From CAYMLQ01 sp964390795 (lineage in GTDB: Bacteria > Verrucomicrobiota > Kiritimatiellia > RFP12 > UBA1067), in the NCBI GenBank assembly GCA_964390795.1, contig CAYMLQ010000065.1:1-20033 (forward strand): a DNA stretch of 20,033 bases. The letters run 5' to 3'. The translations under genes and the position numbers were made by a program. The notes beneath the pieces were generated by a model that worked only from the letters and a program-made list of their open reading frames with translations, ran no database searches and was not told the origin of the DNA. Positions 1 through 6,114 of the stretch are shown here, piece by piece (within the stretch, counting starts at the first letter, position 1; each line of letters starts with the position of its first letter).

Positions 1-2
1 CC

Positions 3-401
3 GCGCCGCGGGCGGACACGCCGGTCAGGGACGCGGAGACGGGCGAATACGACTACACGGCTGACACGACGGGCGACGGGGTGGCTAACTCCTCCGGGCT
101 GACGCTCACGTTCACACGCGCGACCGGGCTCTTCAAAGGCTCGTTCAAGACCTGGTACGACTATGTCTCGGCGGATGACCGCACGACCGAAAGATTGACG
201 CTGATGCACGCTCAGAAGATCGTCTCGTACGAGGGCGCGCTGACGCCTGAGCGTGACGCGGGTGAGGCCGAGGGCCGGGGCTTCTTCCTGTGGGCGGACA
301 AGAGTTCGTATGACTCGGGCAAGGTCGACACGTACGGCAATCCGATCATGACGCCGTACAGCTTCAACCGGTCGTACGATTTCCTGCTGCTGGGGAATTG
401 A
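3..401 (+). CDS. C-terminal part of an uncharacterised protein (5' end outside window)
   Basis: The reading frame is open from the left edge to a TGA at 399-401, so this is the C-terminal 132 residues of a longer protein. A GTG at 81 could be read as a start, but the frame continues upstream without a stop and nothing marks 81 as a real start. The visible part has alternating beta-strand-like segments: ATGLFKGSF, then WYDYVSADD, YEGALTP, a GRGFFLWADK stretch, and an ending in YSFNRSYDFLLLG. From memory, this kind of ending occurs in large secreted repeat proteins of Kiritimatiellota and Lentisphaerota, where GxFxGSF and YEGxLTP recur near the C-terminus. That points to an extracellular beta-sandwich module, but I cannot name a family. 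It converges on the Gfo/Idh gene, with a hairpin in the 28-bp gap. Confidence 0.65.
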   Translation, partial: APRADTPVRDAETGEYDYTADTTGDGVANSSGLTLTFTRATGLFKGSFKTWYDYVSADDRTTERLTLMHAQKIVSYEGALTPERDAGEAEGRGFFLWADKSSYDSGKVDTYGNPIMTPYSFNRSYDFLLLGN

Positions 402-404
402 GAA

Positions 405-423
405 CATGGGCGGAACGCCCATG
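405..423. terminator. Hairpin between convergent genes, candidate bidirectional terminator
   Basis: CATGGGCG and CGCCCATG form a perfect 8-bp stem around a GAA loop, immediately after the stop of the left gene and 7 bp before the stop of the minus-strand oxidoreductase gene. No T-run follows on either side, so it is not a canonical intrinsic terminator. Its position between convergent stops supports a termination or RNA-protecting role. Confidence 0.5.
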
Positions 424-429
424 CCACGA

Positions 430-1806
430 TCACGCGTGCGGGTTCGCGTCAAGCCAGTGGCCGCGCCAGGCGGGGCGGCGGGTGAGGCGCATCACGTCCG
501 GGTCGGGTGACTGCTCCTTGGCCGGATCCCACACGATCTCGCGTCCGCCGAGCTGGATCGAGAGGTGGCCGAGCTGGCACATGGAGCAGGTGCGGTGGCC
601 GACCTCGGCGTCCTGCATCGTGCGTTCGCGGCTCTTGACGCAGCGGATGAAGTCCTCCTTGTCGCCCCAGGCGGGAAGCTTGACGGAGGCGGTTTCGAGG
701 CCCGCGAGAACCTTCGGATCGGACGCCTCGACGTCGGGCGTGGCCTTGTCGGGCTTGCCCATGTACCAAGCCTTGACCCACCCCTCGTCGCCTTCGAACA
801 GCACATAGACCTGCTTGCCGCCGACCTTGTAGTTCAGCTCGACGCCGTTGGCGTAGCGGTAGTCGACGTCGAAGTCGGTGAGGACGTTCCAGATGTTCTC
901 CTTCGGCGGCAGCTCCCACTTCTTGGCCTTGACCCAGACCGGCCCGGACTCGTTCATCTGCATGCCCATGTGCGCGATGTCGTTCAGGTGGGTGCCCCAG
1001 TTGGTGATCATGCCTTCGCAGCGCCCGAGCACGCGCATCCAGTGCGGGCGGTCGAACTTCATCGGGTCGTGTACGCGGCGCTGGAGGTAGGGCGCTTCCG
1101 GGCACGGCCCCTGCCACAGGTCGTAATTGAAGCCTGCGGGAACCGGATCGGCGGCGGTGACGGGCGGAGCGGTGACGTCGCCCGCCGGCACCGTGGTGTA
1201 GACCTTCTTGAGCTTGCCGATGCGGCCGTTGAGCACGGCCTCGGCGGCTTTGAGCATGCGCGGGTCGCCGCGGAATTCGCTGTCGTTGCGGGTGACGCGG
1301 CCGAGGCGCCGGGCCTCGCTGGCCAGCAGGCGGCCCTCCTCGATGCTCAGGGAGATCGGCTTCTCAACGGACACGTCCTTGCCCGCGCGCACGGCGGCGA
1401 GGGCGGCGGGCACGTGCCAGTGATCACAAGTCGCGACCATGACCGCGTCGACGCCGGGATCGGCCAGCAGCTCGCGGAAATCGCCGTAGGCTTTGCAGCC
1501 CGCATAGGCTCCGCCCGGAGCGGCCTTGGCGTAGTGGCCGTTGACCTTCTTCTGCGTGAAATCCATGCGCCAGGCGTCCACGTCGCAAACGGCGGTGACC
1601 GTGACGTCGGCCATTTTCAGGAAGGGGTCGAGGTCGATTTTGCTGCCCCAGCGGCCGCAGCCGATCATACCGACGTTGACGCGCTTGCTCGGCGCGTTCT
1701 GACCGAAGACGCGGGCGGGGAGGATCAGGGGGGCGGCGCCAGCGGCGAGAGCGGCTTGCAGGAAAGAGCGGCGGGAGGCGGGGATGACGTGAGCAGGTTT
1801 TTTCAT
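430..1806 (-). CDS. Tat-exported Gfo/Idh/MocA-family NAD(P)-dependent oxidoreductase
   Basis: A 458-residue protein. It opens with a twin-arginine signal (S11-R12-R13-S-F-L, then an Ala-rich hydrophobic stretch ending near residue 36). The Rossmann motif G49-C-G51-R-W-G54 follows, then the EKP motif at 148-150 typical of the Gfo/Idh/MocA family, in which the Lys assists hydride transfer. The C-terminal half is the alpha/beta substrate domain. I chose ATG 1806 because AGAAGGA lies 8 bases upstream and the Tat signal then sits at the N-terminus. An upstream in-frame ATG at 1866 would run into the preceding gene. Family members oxidise sugars, inositols or glycosides at a hydroxyl carbon; the substrate here is unknown. 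It is the last gene of a three-gene minus-strand operon, 38 bp after the isomerase-like gene. Such pairs are common in PVC bacteria and may act on glycosides by a 3-keto route, which is inference. Confidence 0.9.
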   Translation of the reverse strand: MKKPAHVIPASRRSFLQAALAAGAAPLILPARVFGQNAPSKRVNVGMIGCGRWGSKIDLDPFLKMADVTVTAVCDVDAWRMDFTQKKVNGHYAKAAPGGAYAGCKAYGDFRELLADPGVDAVMVATCDHWHVPAALAAVRAGKDVSVEKPISLSIEEGRLLASEARRLGRVTRNDSEFRGDPRMLKAAEAVLNGRIGKLKKVYTTVPAGDVTAPPVTAADPVPAGFNYDLWQGPCPEAPYLQRRVHDPMKFDRPHWMRVLGRCEGMITNWGTHLNDIAHMGMQMNESGPVWVKAKKWELPPKENIWNVLTDFDVDYRYANGVELNYKVGGKQVYVLFEGDEGWVKAWYMGKPDKATPDVEASDPKVLAGLETASVKLPAWGDKEDFIRCVKSRERTMQDAEVGHRTCSMCQLGHLSIQLGGREIVWDPAKEQSPDPDVMRLTRRPAWRGHWLDANPHA

Positions 1807-1844
1807 GGTGGGTATCCTTCTGGGGCAGGCACAGGGGCCAACCC

Positions 1845-2699
1845 TTACGGCTGGAGCTTGCGCCAAGCGGTGATGGCTGTTTTGAGGTTGGTTTCGATGG
1901 CGCCGGGGATGCTGTAGAACTGGTGCCCGACAGGGCCTTTGTAGCCGAGGCGCTTGAGTTCCGCGAGGAAGGCCGCGTTGTCGAAGGCGCCTTCGCCGAG
2001 CGGCAGGATGTAGCGCTTCTTGTCTGCGGGGTCCACGCCGTTGAGCGAGACCAGCGAGGCGGAGGGGCCGAAGGCTTTCAGGCTCTCCATGGCCTTGTCG
2101 CCCACGCCGGACAGGAACTCGTGGCAGAGGTTGTAGGAAGAGCCGACTGCGGGATGCCCCACGAGTTTCGCGAGGCGATGGGAGTCCGCGGCGGTGGCTG
2201 CGTAGAAGCCTGCGTGCGGATAGATCGCCACGCGCAGACCGGACGCTTGGGCGAGGTCGCCGAACGCGCGGAGGGTTGTCACGATCGCCTGATCATACTC
2301 CTGCGGTGTCTTCGTTTTCACGGCGGGAAGCGTGATCCACAAGACGGTTTCCGAACCCTTGAGCAGCGTGATGGCCTCGCGCAGGGCGGGGTTCCACGCC
2401 GGATCCTTGTCTGGCGACACGGGAAAATAGAGGCCGAAGATCTTGAGACCCGCATCGCGGTACACGCGGATCCAGGTCTCGAGGTCTTTATTGTTGGTGT
2501 AATTGTAGCTGATGCCGTCGTAGCCCAGCGCCTTGAGCGTGGCGGCCTGTTTCTCGGCGGGCCACTTGCCGCGGCCGACGCCGTTGTCGAAGGCGAAGAA
2601 CGGCCAAGCGGGCTTCTCCTGCGCGGAGGCGCGCAGAGGCGAGAGGAGCGGCGCGGTCGCGAAGGCGGCTCCGGCTTTGAGGAATGAGCGGCGTTGCAT
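1845..2699 (-). CDS. Tat-exported sugar phosphate isomerase/epimerase-like TIM-barrel protein
   Basis: A 284-residue protein starting MQRRSFLKAG, a near-consensus twin-arginine signal, with likely processing after ASA near residue 26. The remainder resembles the xylose-isomerase-like TIM barrel (AP endonuclease family 2): LGYDGISYNY early, an IYPHAGFY strand in the middle, YNLCHEFL, and a C-terminal LPLGEGAFDN segment followed by HQFYSIPG. His and Glu residues on the strand ends are consistent with a divalent metal site. Members isomerise or epimerise sugars, and some cleave keto-glycosides made by Gfo/Idh partners. The true substrate cannot be read from sequence. ATG 2699 is supported by CAGGAG about 8 bases upstream. 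It lies between the URO-D-like gene and the Gfo/Idh gene on the same strand, so co-transcription and cooperation outside the cytoplasm are likely. Confidence 0.85.
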   Translation of the reverse strand: MQRRSFLKAGAAFATAPLLSPLRASAQEKPAWPFFAFDNGVGRGKWPAEKQAATLKALGYDGISYNYTNNKDLETWIRVYRDAGLKIFGLYFPVSPDKDPAWNPALREAITLLKGSETVLWITLPAVKTKTPQEYDQAIVTTLRAFGDLAQASGLRVAIYPHAGFYAATAADSHRLAKLVGHPAVGSSYNLCHEFLSGVGDKAMESLKAFGPSASLVSLNGVDPADKKRYILPLGEGAFDNAAFLAELKRLGYKGPVGHQFYSIPGAIETNLKTAITAWRKLQP

Positions 2700-2722
2700 G
2701 CTGGTTCTCCTGGTTTCGTTTG

Positions 2723-2753
2723 TCGATGGAATCGAAGAAATCGATGGATTCGA
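2723..2753. repeat. Short imperfect direct repeat in operon spacer
   Basis: TCGATGGAATCGA (2723-2735) and TCGATGGATTCGA (2741-2753) differ at one base. They lie in the 72-bp spacer between the URO-D-like and isomerase-like genes. ATCGA is itself repeated and self-complementary, so several small hairpins are possible. It may be a degenerate repeat family or an mRNA processing region. No function is evident. Confidence 0.4.
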
Positions 2754-2771
2754 TGATCTCGCCCCAGATGC

Positions 2772-3914
2772 TCAGTAGCCGCCCTCCTCCGCGGCGGCCT
2801 TGAGCATGGCTTTGACGTTTTCGAGAGGCGTGCCTCTTTCGAGGAAATCCGAAGCCGCGAAGAGGTAGCGCCCGCCGGGCTTGCCGATGCGTACGATCTC
2901 CCGCGCCTTGGCGTCCACCTCGGCGGGTGTGGCGGTTTTGAGGAAGCGGAGCTGGTCGAGATTGCCCAGCAGGCAAACGCGGTCGCCCATGACGCGCTTG
3001 GCTTCGGCGAGGTCGTTGTCGCCCTGCGGCGGTTCGGAAACCGTCTCCCAAAGGGTCATGCCGAGTTCTCGGTAGCAGGGATAGAAGGCGCGGGCGCAGC
3101 CGCAGTTATGATAGACGGTACACGCGCCTTGGGCGTGGATCGCGTCGAGCAGCCGCCGCTCGTAAGGGAAGACGTGCTCCATGAAGTAGTCGGGGCTGAC
3201 CGAACGGGCGTTGGCGATGTGCCCCTGGAGTCCGATGGCGTCCGCACCGCCTTCGATGAGCGGCGTGTTGTAGGCGATCATCTGCTGTGTGAGCGCGTCC
3301 ATCAGGGCGTGGTAAAGGGTCTCATCCGTATACGGGGCGACCATGAGGTTCTCGATGCCCCACAGGTCGGAGGCGTAGTTGAAGACGCCGGCCCAGCCCC
3401 ACGGGGCGTTGATGCCGAGGTCACCGACGCGCTGCCGCCAGCCGGCCGCGGCCTCGCGCATGTCGCGGACCGCTTCGGCGTCGGGAGCGGGCAGCCAGCG
3501 GATGAAGGCCGCGATGTCATCGGGCGTCTCCAGCAGGTGTTTGCGCATGGCGGACATAAGGCCCTGCGTGGCTGCGCCCGCGTCCGGCTTGACGCTTTCC
3601 TGGGTGAGCGTGCGGTCCGGCGTGGCGATTTCGACGCGGGTGACCCACATCGCCTCGTCGCGGGCCGTCTCGCGGCGCACGCGCCAGTTGAGGTGGTCGC
3701 GAAGCATAAAGGCCGGCGTCATGAAGCGGTTGTGCTTGGTGATGACGTCGAAAGACAGTTCGCGGGCGAGTTCGATCACCGTGTCCACCCGGTCCAGTTG
3801 CTGCCTTCCGGGATAAACCCACGACAGATACTCCTCCTGGATAAAGGGGACGACGGGCACCCGGTCAGGAATGCCGCCGCGCAGGACGGTCAGGATACGT
3901 TCGCGAGCTGTCAT
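2772..3914 (-). CDS. Uroporphyrinogen decarboxylase-like protein (MtaA/CmuA-type fold)
   Basis: A 380-residue protein beginning MTARERILTVLRGGIPDRVP, the usual opening of URO-D-like proteins related to cobalamin methyltransferases (MtaA, MtbA, CmuA) rather than true heme-pathway HemE. It carries H269-N-C271-G-C273, which resembles the first part of the His-x-Cys...Cys zinc site of those methyltransferases, and GNLDQL downstream. The usual late Cys is not obvious: the GGRYLFAASDF segment near the C-terminus has none. No corrinoid protein gene lies nearby. The protein has no signal peptide, unlike the two exported proteins encoded after it. It heads the minus-strand operon, 72 bp before the isomerase-like gene. 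ATG 3914 has no clear ribosome binding site but matches the family N-terminus. A role in methyl or carboxyl transfer during substrate breakdown is possible but unproven. Confidence 0.85.
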   Translation of the reverse strand: MTARERILTVLRGGIPDRVPVVPFIQEEYLSWVYPGRQQLDRVDTVIELARELSFDVITKHNRFMTPAFMLRDHLNWRVRRETARDEAMWVTRVEIATPDRTLTQESVKPDAGAATQGLMSAMRKHLLETPDDIAAFIRWLPAPDAEAVRDMREAAAGWRQRVGDLGINAPWGWAGVFNYASDLWGIENLMVAPYTDETLYHALMDALTQQMIAYNTPLIEGGADAIGLQGHIANARSVSPDYFMEHVFPYERRLLDAIHAQGACTVYHNCGCARAFYPCYRELGMTLWETVSEPPQGDNDLAEAKRVMGDRVCLLGNLDQLRFLKTATPAEVDAKAREIVRIGKPGGRYLFAASDFLERGTPLENVKAMLKAAAEEGGY

Positions 3915-3956
3915 GGTTACAGCATGTCACAGCCGCGAGGCCACTGACAAGTGATG

Positions 3957-3987
3957 TTATGCGAAAAGATAAGAGGTAATGCGAAAA
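3957..3987. promoter_or_regulatory. Paired direct-repeat operator candidate between divergent genes
   Basis: ATGCGAAAA occurs at 3959-3967 and again at 3979-3987, 20 bp from start to start, which puts both on the same face of the helix. Extending two bases left gives TTATGCGAAAA and TAATGCGAAAA. It lies between the URO-D-like operon (start 3914, minus) and the XylR-like regulator (start about 4066, plus). AraC-family dimers, including XylR, commonly bind direct repeats about 20-21 bp apart. Control of one or both divergent promoters by the neighbouring regulator is inferred. Confidence 0.6.
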
Positions 3988-4065
3988 TTGGCTTGCGGCG
4001 AGGACGCGGGGCGACCGATAATGACCGCCGCGCGATACAAGCGCGCGCGTTCGTGTGGGAGGGGT

Positions 4066-5265
4066 ATGAAAGGTGGCAAACCATGGGTGGCGGTGGTCTA
4101 TCCGGCTTCGGTGCCGTGGATGGCCGAGTGCCTGCGCGGGATCAAGGCGGTCGCTGATGGGCTCGGCGGCTGGAATCTGGTGACGAGCCCGCCTTCGCTG
4201 CGGAGCGCGGGCGAGGAGGACATCCACGTGCCTGCCATGCGGGCGTGGCGGGGCGATGGAATGATCACCTGCCTGACGACGGCAGGCGAAGAGCGTGCGG
4301 CCTCTCGGCTGACGATACCGGTGGTGAATCTTTCTGGCTGGCGGCCACCGGGGCGCGGCGTGCCGCGCGTGAACGCGGACCATCAGGCGATCGGGCGCCT
4401 GGCGGCCGAGCATCTGCTGGCGTTGGGTTTGCGCCACTTCGCTTATTACGGCCTGGCGGGGCCCTGGTTCTCGGCGGAGCGCGAGCGGGGCTTCGTGCAG
4501 CGGCTGTCCGAGGCGGGGCTGCCGTGCGCGACGTTTCACCAGCGCTCGGGCGAGGGCACGGCCCGGGCTTGGCACAGGCGCTATGCGAGGCTGGCGCATT
4601 GGCTGTCGGGCTTGCCGAAGCCGCTCGGCCTGTTGGCCGTGCATGACTACCGTGCCCGCGTGGTGATGGAGCTTTGCACGCGGCAGGGGGTCTCGATCCC
4701 TGAAGACGTCGCGGTGCTCGGCGTGGACAACGATCCGACCACCTGCGATTACTGCGTGCCGTCGCTCTCGAGCGTCTCGCGTGATCCGTTCGCCTGCGGC
4801 ATGGAGGCGGCCCGCCTGCTGAGCCGCCTGATGGGGGGCGAGCCCGCGCCGCCGCATGACACGCTGGTACCTCCGGCCGGGGTGGTGCAGCGGCGGTCGA
4901 CCGACCGCTTCTACGACGGCGACCCGGTGGTGAGCCGGGTGATCGCGTATGCGTCTGACCATCCCGGCGAGGCCTTCACCGTGGCGGGCTTGGCGCAACG
5001 GTTCAAGATGTCGCGCCGCCTGATCGAGCTGCGCTTTCGCGAGCGGCTCGGGCTGACCCCGCACGCCTACCTGCGCCAGCGGCGCGTCAGCCGCGCGAAG
5101 GCGCTCCTGCTCGACGCGTCGGAACAGCGCTCGCTGGGCGAAGTGGCCGCGGCGTGCGGGTTCGGGTGCCTGCGCGCCTTTCGCGAGGCCTTCCGGGCGG
5201 AGACGGGCGTCACCCCCGCCGCCTACCGCGAGCGGTATGCGGCGGTCACAACCGCTCGACGGTGA
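4066..5265 (+). CDS. XylR-like transcriptional regulator: LacI-type sensor domain fused to AraC DNA-binding domain
   Basis: A protein of about 399 residues. Residues 5-280 resemble a LacI/periplasmic-binding-protein sugar sensor: it opens KPWVAVVYP, contains the NADHQAIGRLAAEHLL segment, a PLGLLAVHDYRAR strand and VAVLGVDND, and ends with SSVSRDPFACGMEAARLL. The last 100 residues hold two helix-turn-helix units of AraC type, with FTVAGLAQRFKMSRRLIELRF first and LGEVAAACGFGCLRAFREAF second, closing with GVTPAAYRERYA. Start choice: ATG 4066 has GGAGG 3 bases upstream and places the sensor at the N-terminus. In-frame ATGs at 4021 and 3979 also exist, and 3979 lies inside the operator repeat. It is divergent from the URO-D/isomerase/oxidoreductase operon, which it probably controls in response to a sugar. 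Its 3' end overlaps the convergent lipoprotein gene by 20 bp. Confidence 0.88.
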   Translation: MKGGKPWVAVVYPASVPWMAECLRGIKAVADGLGGWNLVTSPPSLRSAGEEDIHVPAMRAWRGDGMITCLTTAGEERAASRLTIPVVNLSGWRPPGRGVPRVNADHQAIGRLAAEHLLALGLRHFAYYGLAGPWFSAERERGFVQRLSEAGLPCATFHQRSGEGTARAWHRRYARLAHWLSGLPKPLGLLAVHDYRARVVMELCTRQGVSIPEDVAVLGVDNDPTTCDYCVPSLSSVSRDPFACGMEAARLLSRLMGGEPAPPHDTLVPPAGVVQRRSTDRFYDGDPVVSRVIAYASDHPGEAFTVAGLAQRFKMSRRLIELRFRERLGLTPHAYLRQRRVSRAKALLLDASEQRSLGEVAAACGFGCLRAFREAFRAETGVTPAAYRERYAAVTTARR

Positions 5266-6028
5266 CGGTGTAGCGGAAACGGACGGACGCGCCAGCCGCG
5301 ACGGTCAAAGGCTCGTGGAAGATCATCGAAGGCCCGACGAGGTAGTACCCGCGGCCTTTGTGGTCGGTGGGACTGTGGCGGGCAAACCAGGGTGAAGGAT
5401 GGCGCGGGTTCTCGGGGTGGTCGCGGACGGTGATCTTGGCTTTCGCGCCGGAGGCTTGGGCAGTCGCGACGACCTCGATCCGCTCGCTCTTTTCACCGCA
5501 GGTCTGGACGTTGGTCTTGCCCTCAGGGTTAGCGTAGGCGTAGGAGAACGCGGGGCTGTCCGCGAAGCGCAGCATCAGGCCCGCNNNNNNNNNNNNNNNN
5601 NNNNNNNNNNNNNNNNNNNNNNNNNNNNNNNNNNNNNNNNNNNNNNNNNNNNNNNNNNNNNNNNNNNNNNNNNNNNNNNNNNNNGAGTGTACGCGGGTCA
5701 CGGCGTTGGAGTCCGGCTCCCAGAAGTTGATGCCGTTGATGAACTTCCAGGAGAACCAGCAGCCGAGGTGCCAGTTGTGGTCAGGCGGGCGGAAGGAGGT
5801 GAACACGTCGCCCGTGCCGGGGATGGCGAGCGGATGGAAATAGGGTTTGCCTTCCTTGCTCTGCGGCACATACGTCCAGCACGTCTTGCCGCCGACCTGC
5901 ATGGTGACCGCTCCGTTGGCCGGATCGGTGGAGAGCCGGCGCGAGTCCTCGGCACAGGCGGCAAGCGAGAGGGTGAGGAGACCGAGGGCGACTGCCGGGC
6001 GGGAGTAGGCTGTAAGGACGGTTGTCAT
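5246..6028 (-). CDS. PmoA/DUF6807-family lipoprotein, interrupted by an assembly gap
   Basis: About 260 residues, of which roughly 34 are unread because of a 100-N run at 5585-5684. The N-terminus is a lipoprotein signal: a hydrophobic stretch ending in L-A-A-C25, so the mature protein would be lipid-anchored at Cys25. After it comes PYFHPLAIPGTGDVFTSFRP, then DHNWHLGCWFSWKFINGINFWE. This His-rich stretch matches the family annotated as methane oxygenase PmoA or DUF6807. That name is misleading, since such proteins are widespread in PVC and Bacteroidota glycan clusters and their activity is not established here. The frame is the same on both sides of the gap, but the gap length may be nominal, so residue count and continuity are uncertain. 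AAGGA lies about 5 bases before ATG 6028. A TATTGCAT element upstream suggests control by the regulator encoded behind it. Confidence 0.82.
   Translation of the reverse strand: MTTVLTAYSRPAVALGLLTLSLAACAEDSRRLSTDPANGAVTMQVGGKTCWTYVPQSKEGKPYFHPLAIPGTGDVFTSFRPPDHNWHLGCWFSWKFINGINFWEPDSNAVTRVHXXXXXXXXXXXXXXXXXXXXXXXXXXXXXXXXXXAGLMLRFADSPAFSYAYANPEGKTNVQTCGEKSERIEVVATAQASGAKAKITVRDHPENPRHPSPWFARHSPTDHKGRGYYLVGPSMIFHEPLTVAAGASVRFRYTVTVERL
5585..5684. other. Assembly gap (100 N)
   Basis: Exactly 100 unknown bases sit inside the PmoA-like lipoprotein gene. A round 100 is a common placeholder for unknown length, so the two sides could belong to a longer gene or be joined wrongly. The flanking translations read sensibly as one protein in the same frame, which argues for a correct join. 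Confidence 0.98.
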
Positions 6029-6047
6029 GAGAATCCTTTTTGAGTTC

Positions 6048-6053
6048 GGTATA
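6048..6053 (-). promoter_or_regulatory. Possible -10 element of the lipoprotein gene
   Basis: On the minus strand TATACC lies about 20 bases before ATG 6028. No good -35 is visible at 17 bp. The TATTGCAT element at 6081-6100 would fall at about -40 to -59 from the implied start of transcription, a usual place for an AraC-type activator. Weak evidence on its own. Confidence 0.35.
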
Positions 6054-6080
6054 GTTTAGCGGGAGTTCACGGTTGGAGGC

Positions 6081-6100
6081 TATTGCATTATTTGAGAAAA
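6081..6100. promoter_or_regulatory. TATTGCAT-TATTTGA operator candidate upstream of the lipoprotein gene
   Basis: TATTGCATTATTTGAGAAAA lies between the stop of the second XylR-like regulator and the start of the lipoprotein gene. It matches the element at 7301-7323 (TATTGCAT, one extra C, TATTTGA, then GAAAA after two more bases). Its first part, CTATTGCATT at 6080-6089, also matches exactly the reverse complement of 7322-7332. Reuse of a long AT-rich motif in a GC-rich region suggests a binding site for the adjacent regulator. Confidence 0.6.
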
Positions 6101-6114
6101 GAAGTGCGGTTTTC

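Noticed and set aside
565..1917. 450-codon plus-strand open frame opposite the Gfo/Idh gene
   Set aside because: The opposite strand encodes a clear Rossmann and EKP-bearing protein with a Tat signal and ribosome binding site. This frame is a mirror of GC-rich codon use.
2772..3914. Assignment as heme-pathway uroporphyrinogen decarboxylase (hemE)
   Set aside because: The N-terminus, the HNCGC motif and the catabolic context fit the methyltransferase-like branch. No other heme gene is nearby.
3865..5064. 399-codon minus-strand open frame opposite the first XylR-like regulator
   Set aside because: It is Arg/His/Pro-rich without motifs, and the plus strand encodes complete sensor and AraC domains.
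5585..5684. N run considered as a possible masked repeat or low-complexity tract
   Set aside because: Exactly 100 N with protein sequence continuing on both sides is better explained as a scaffold gap.
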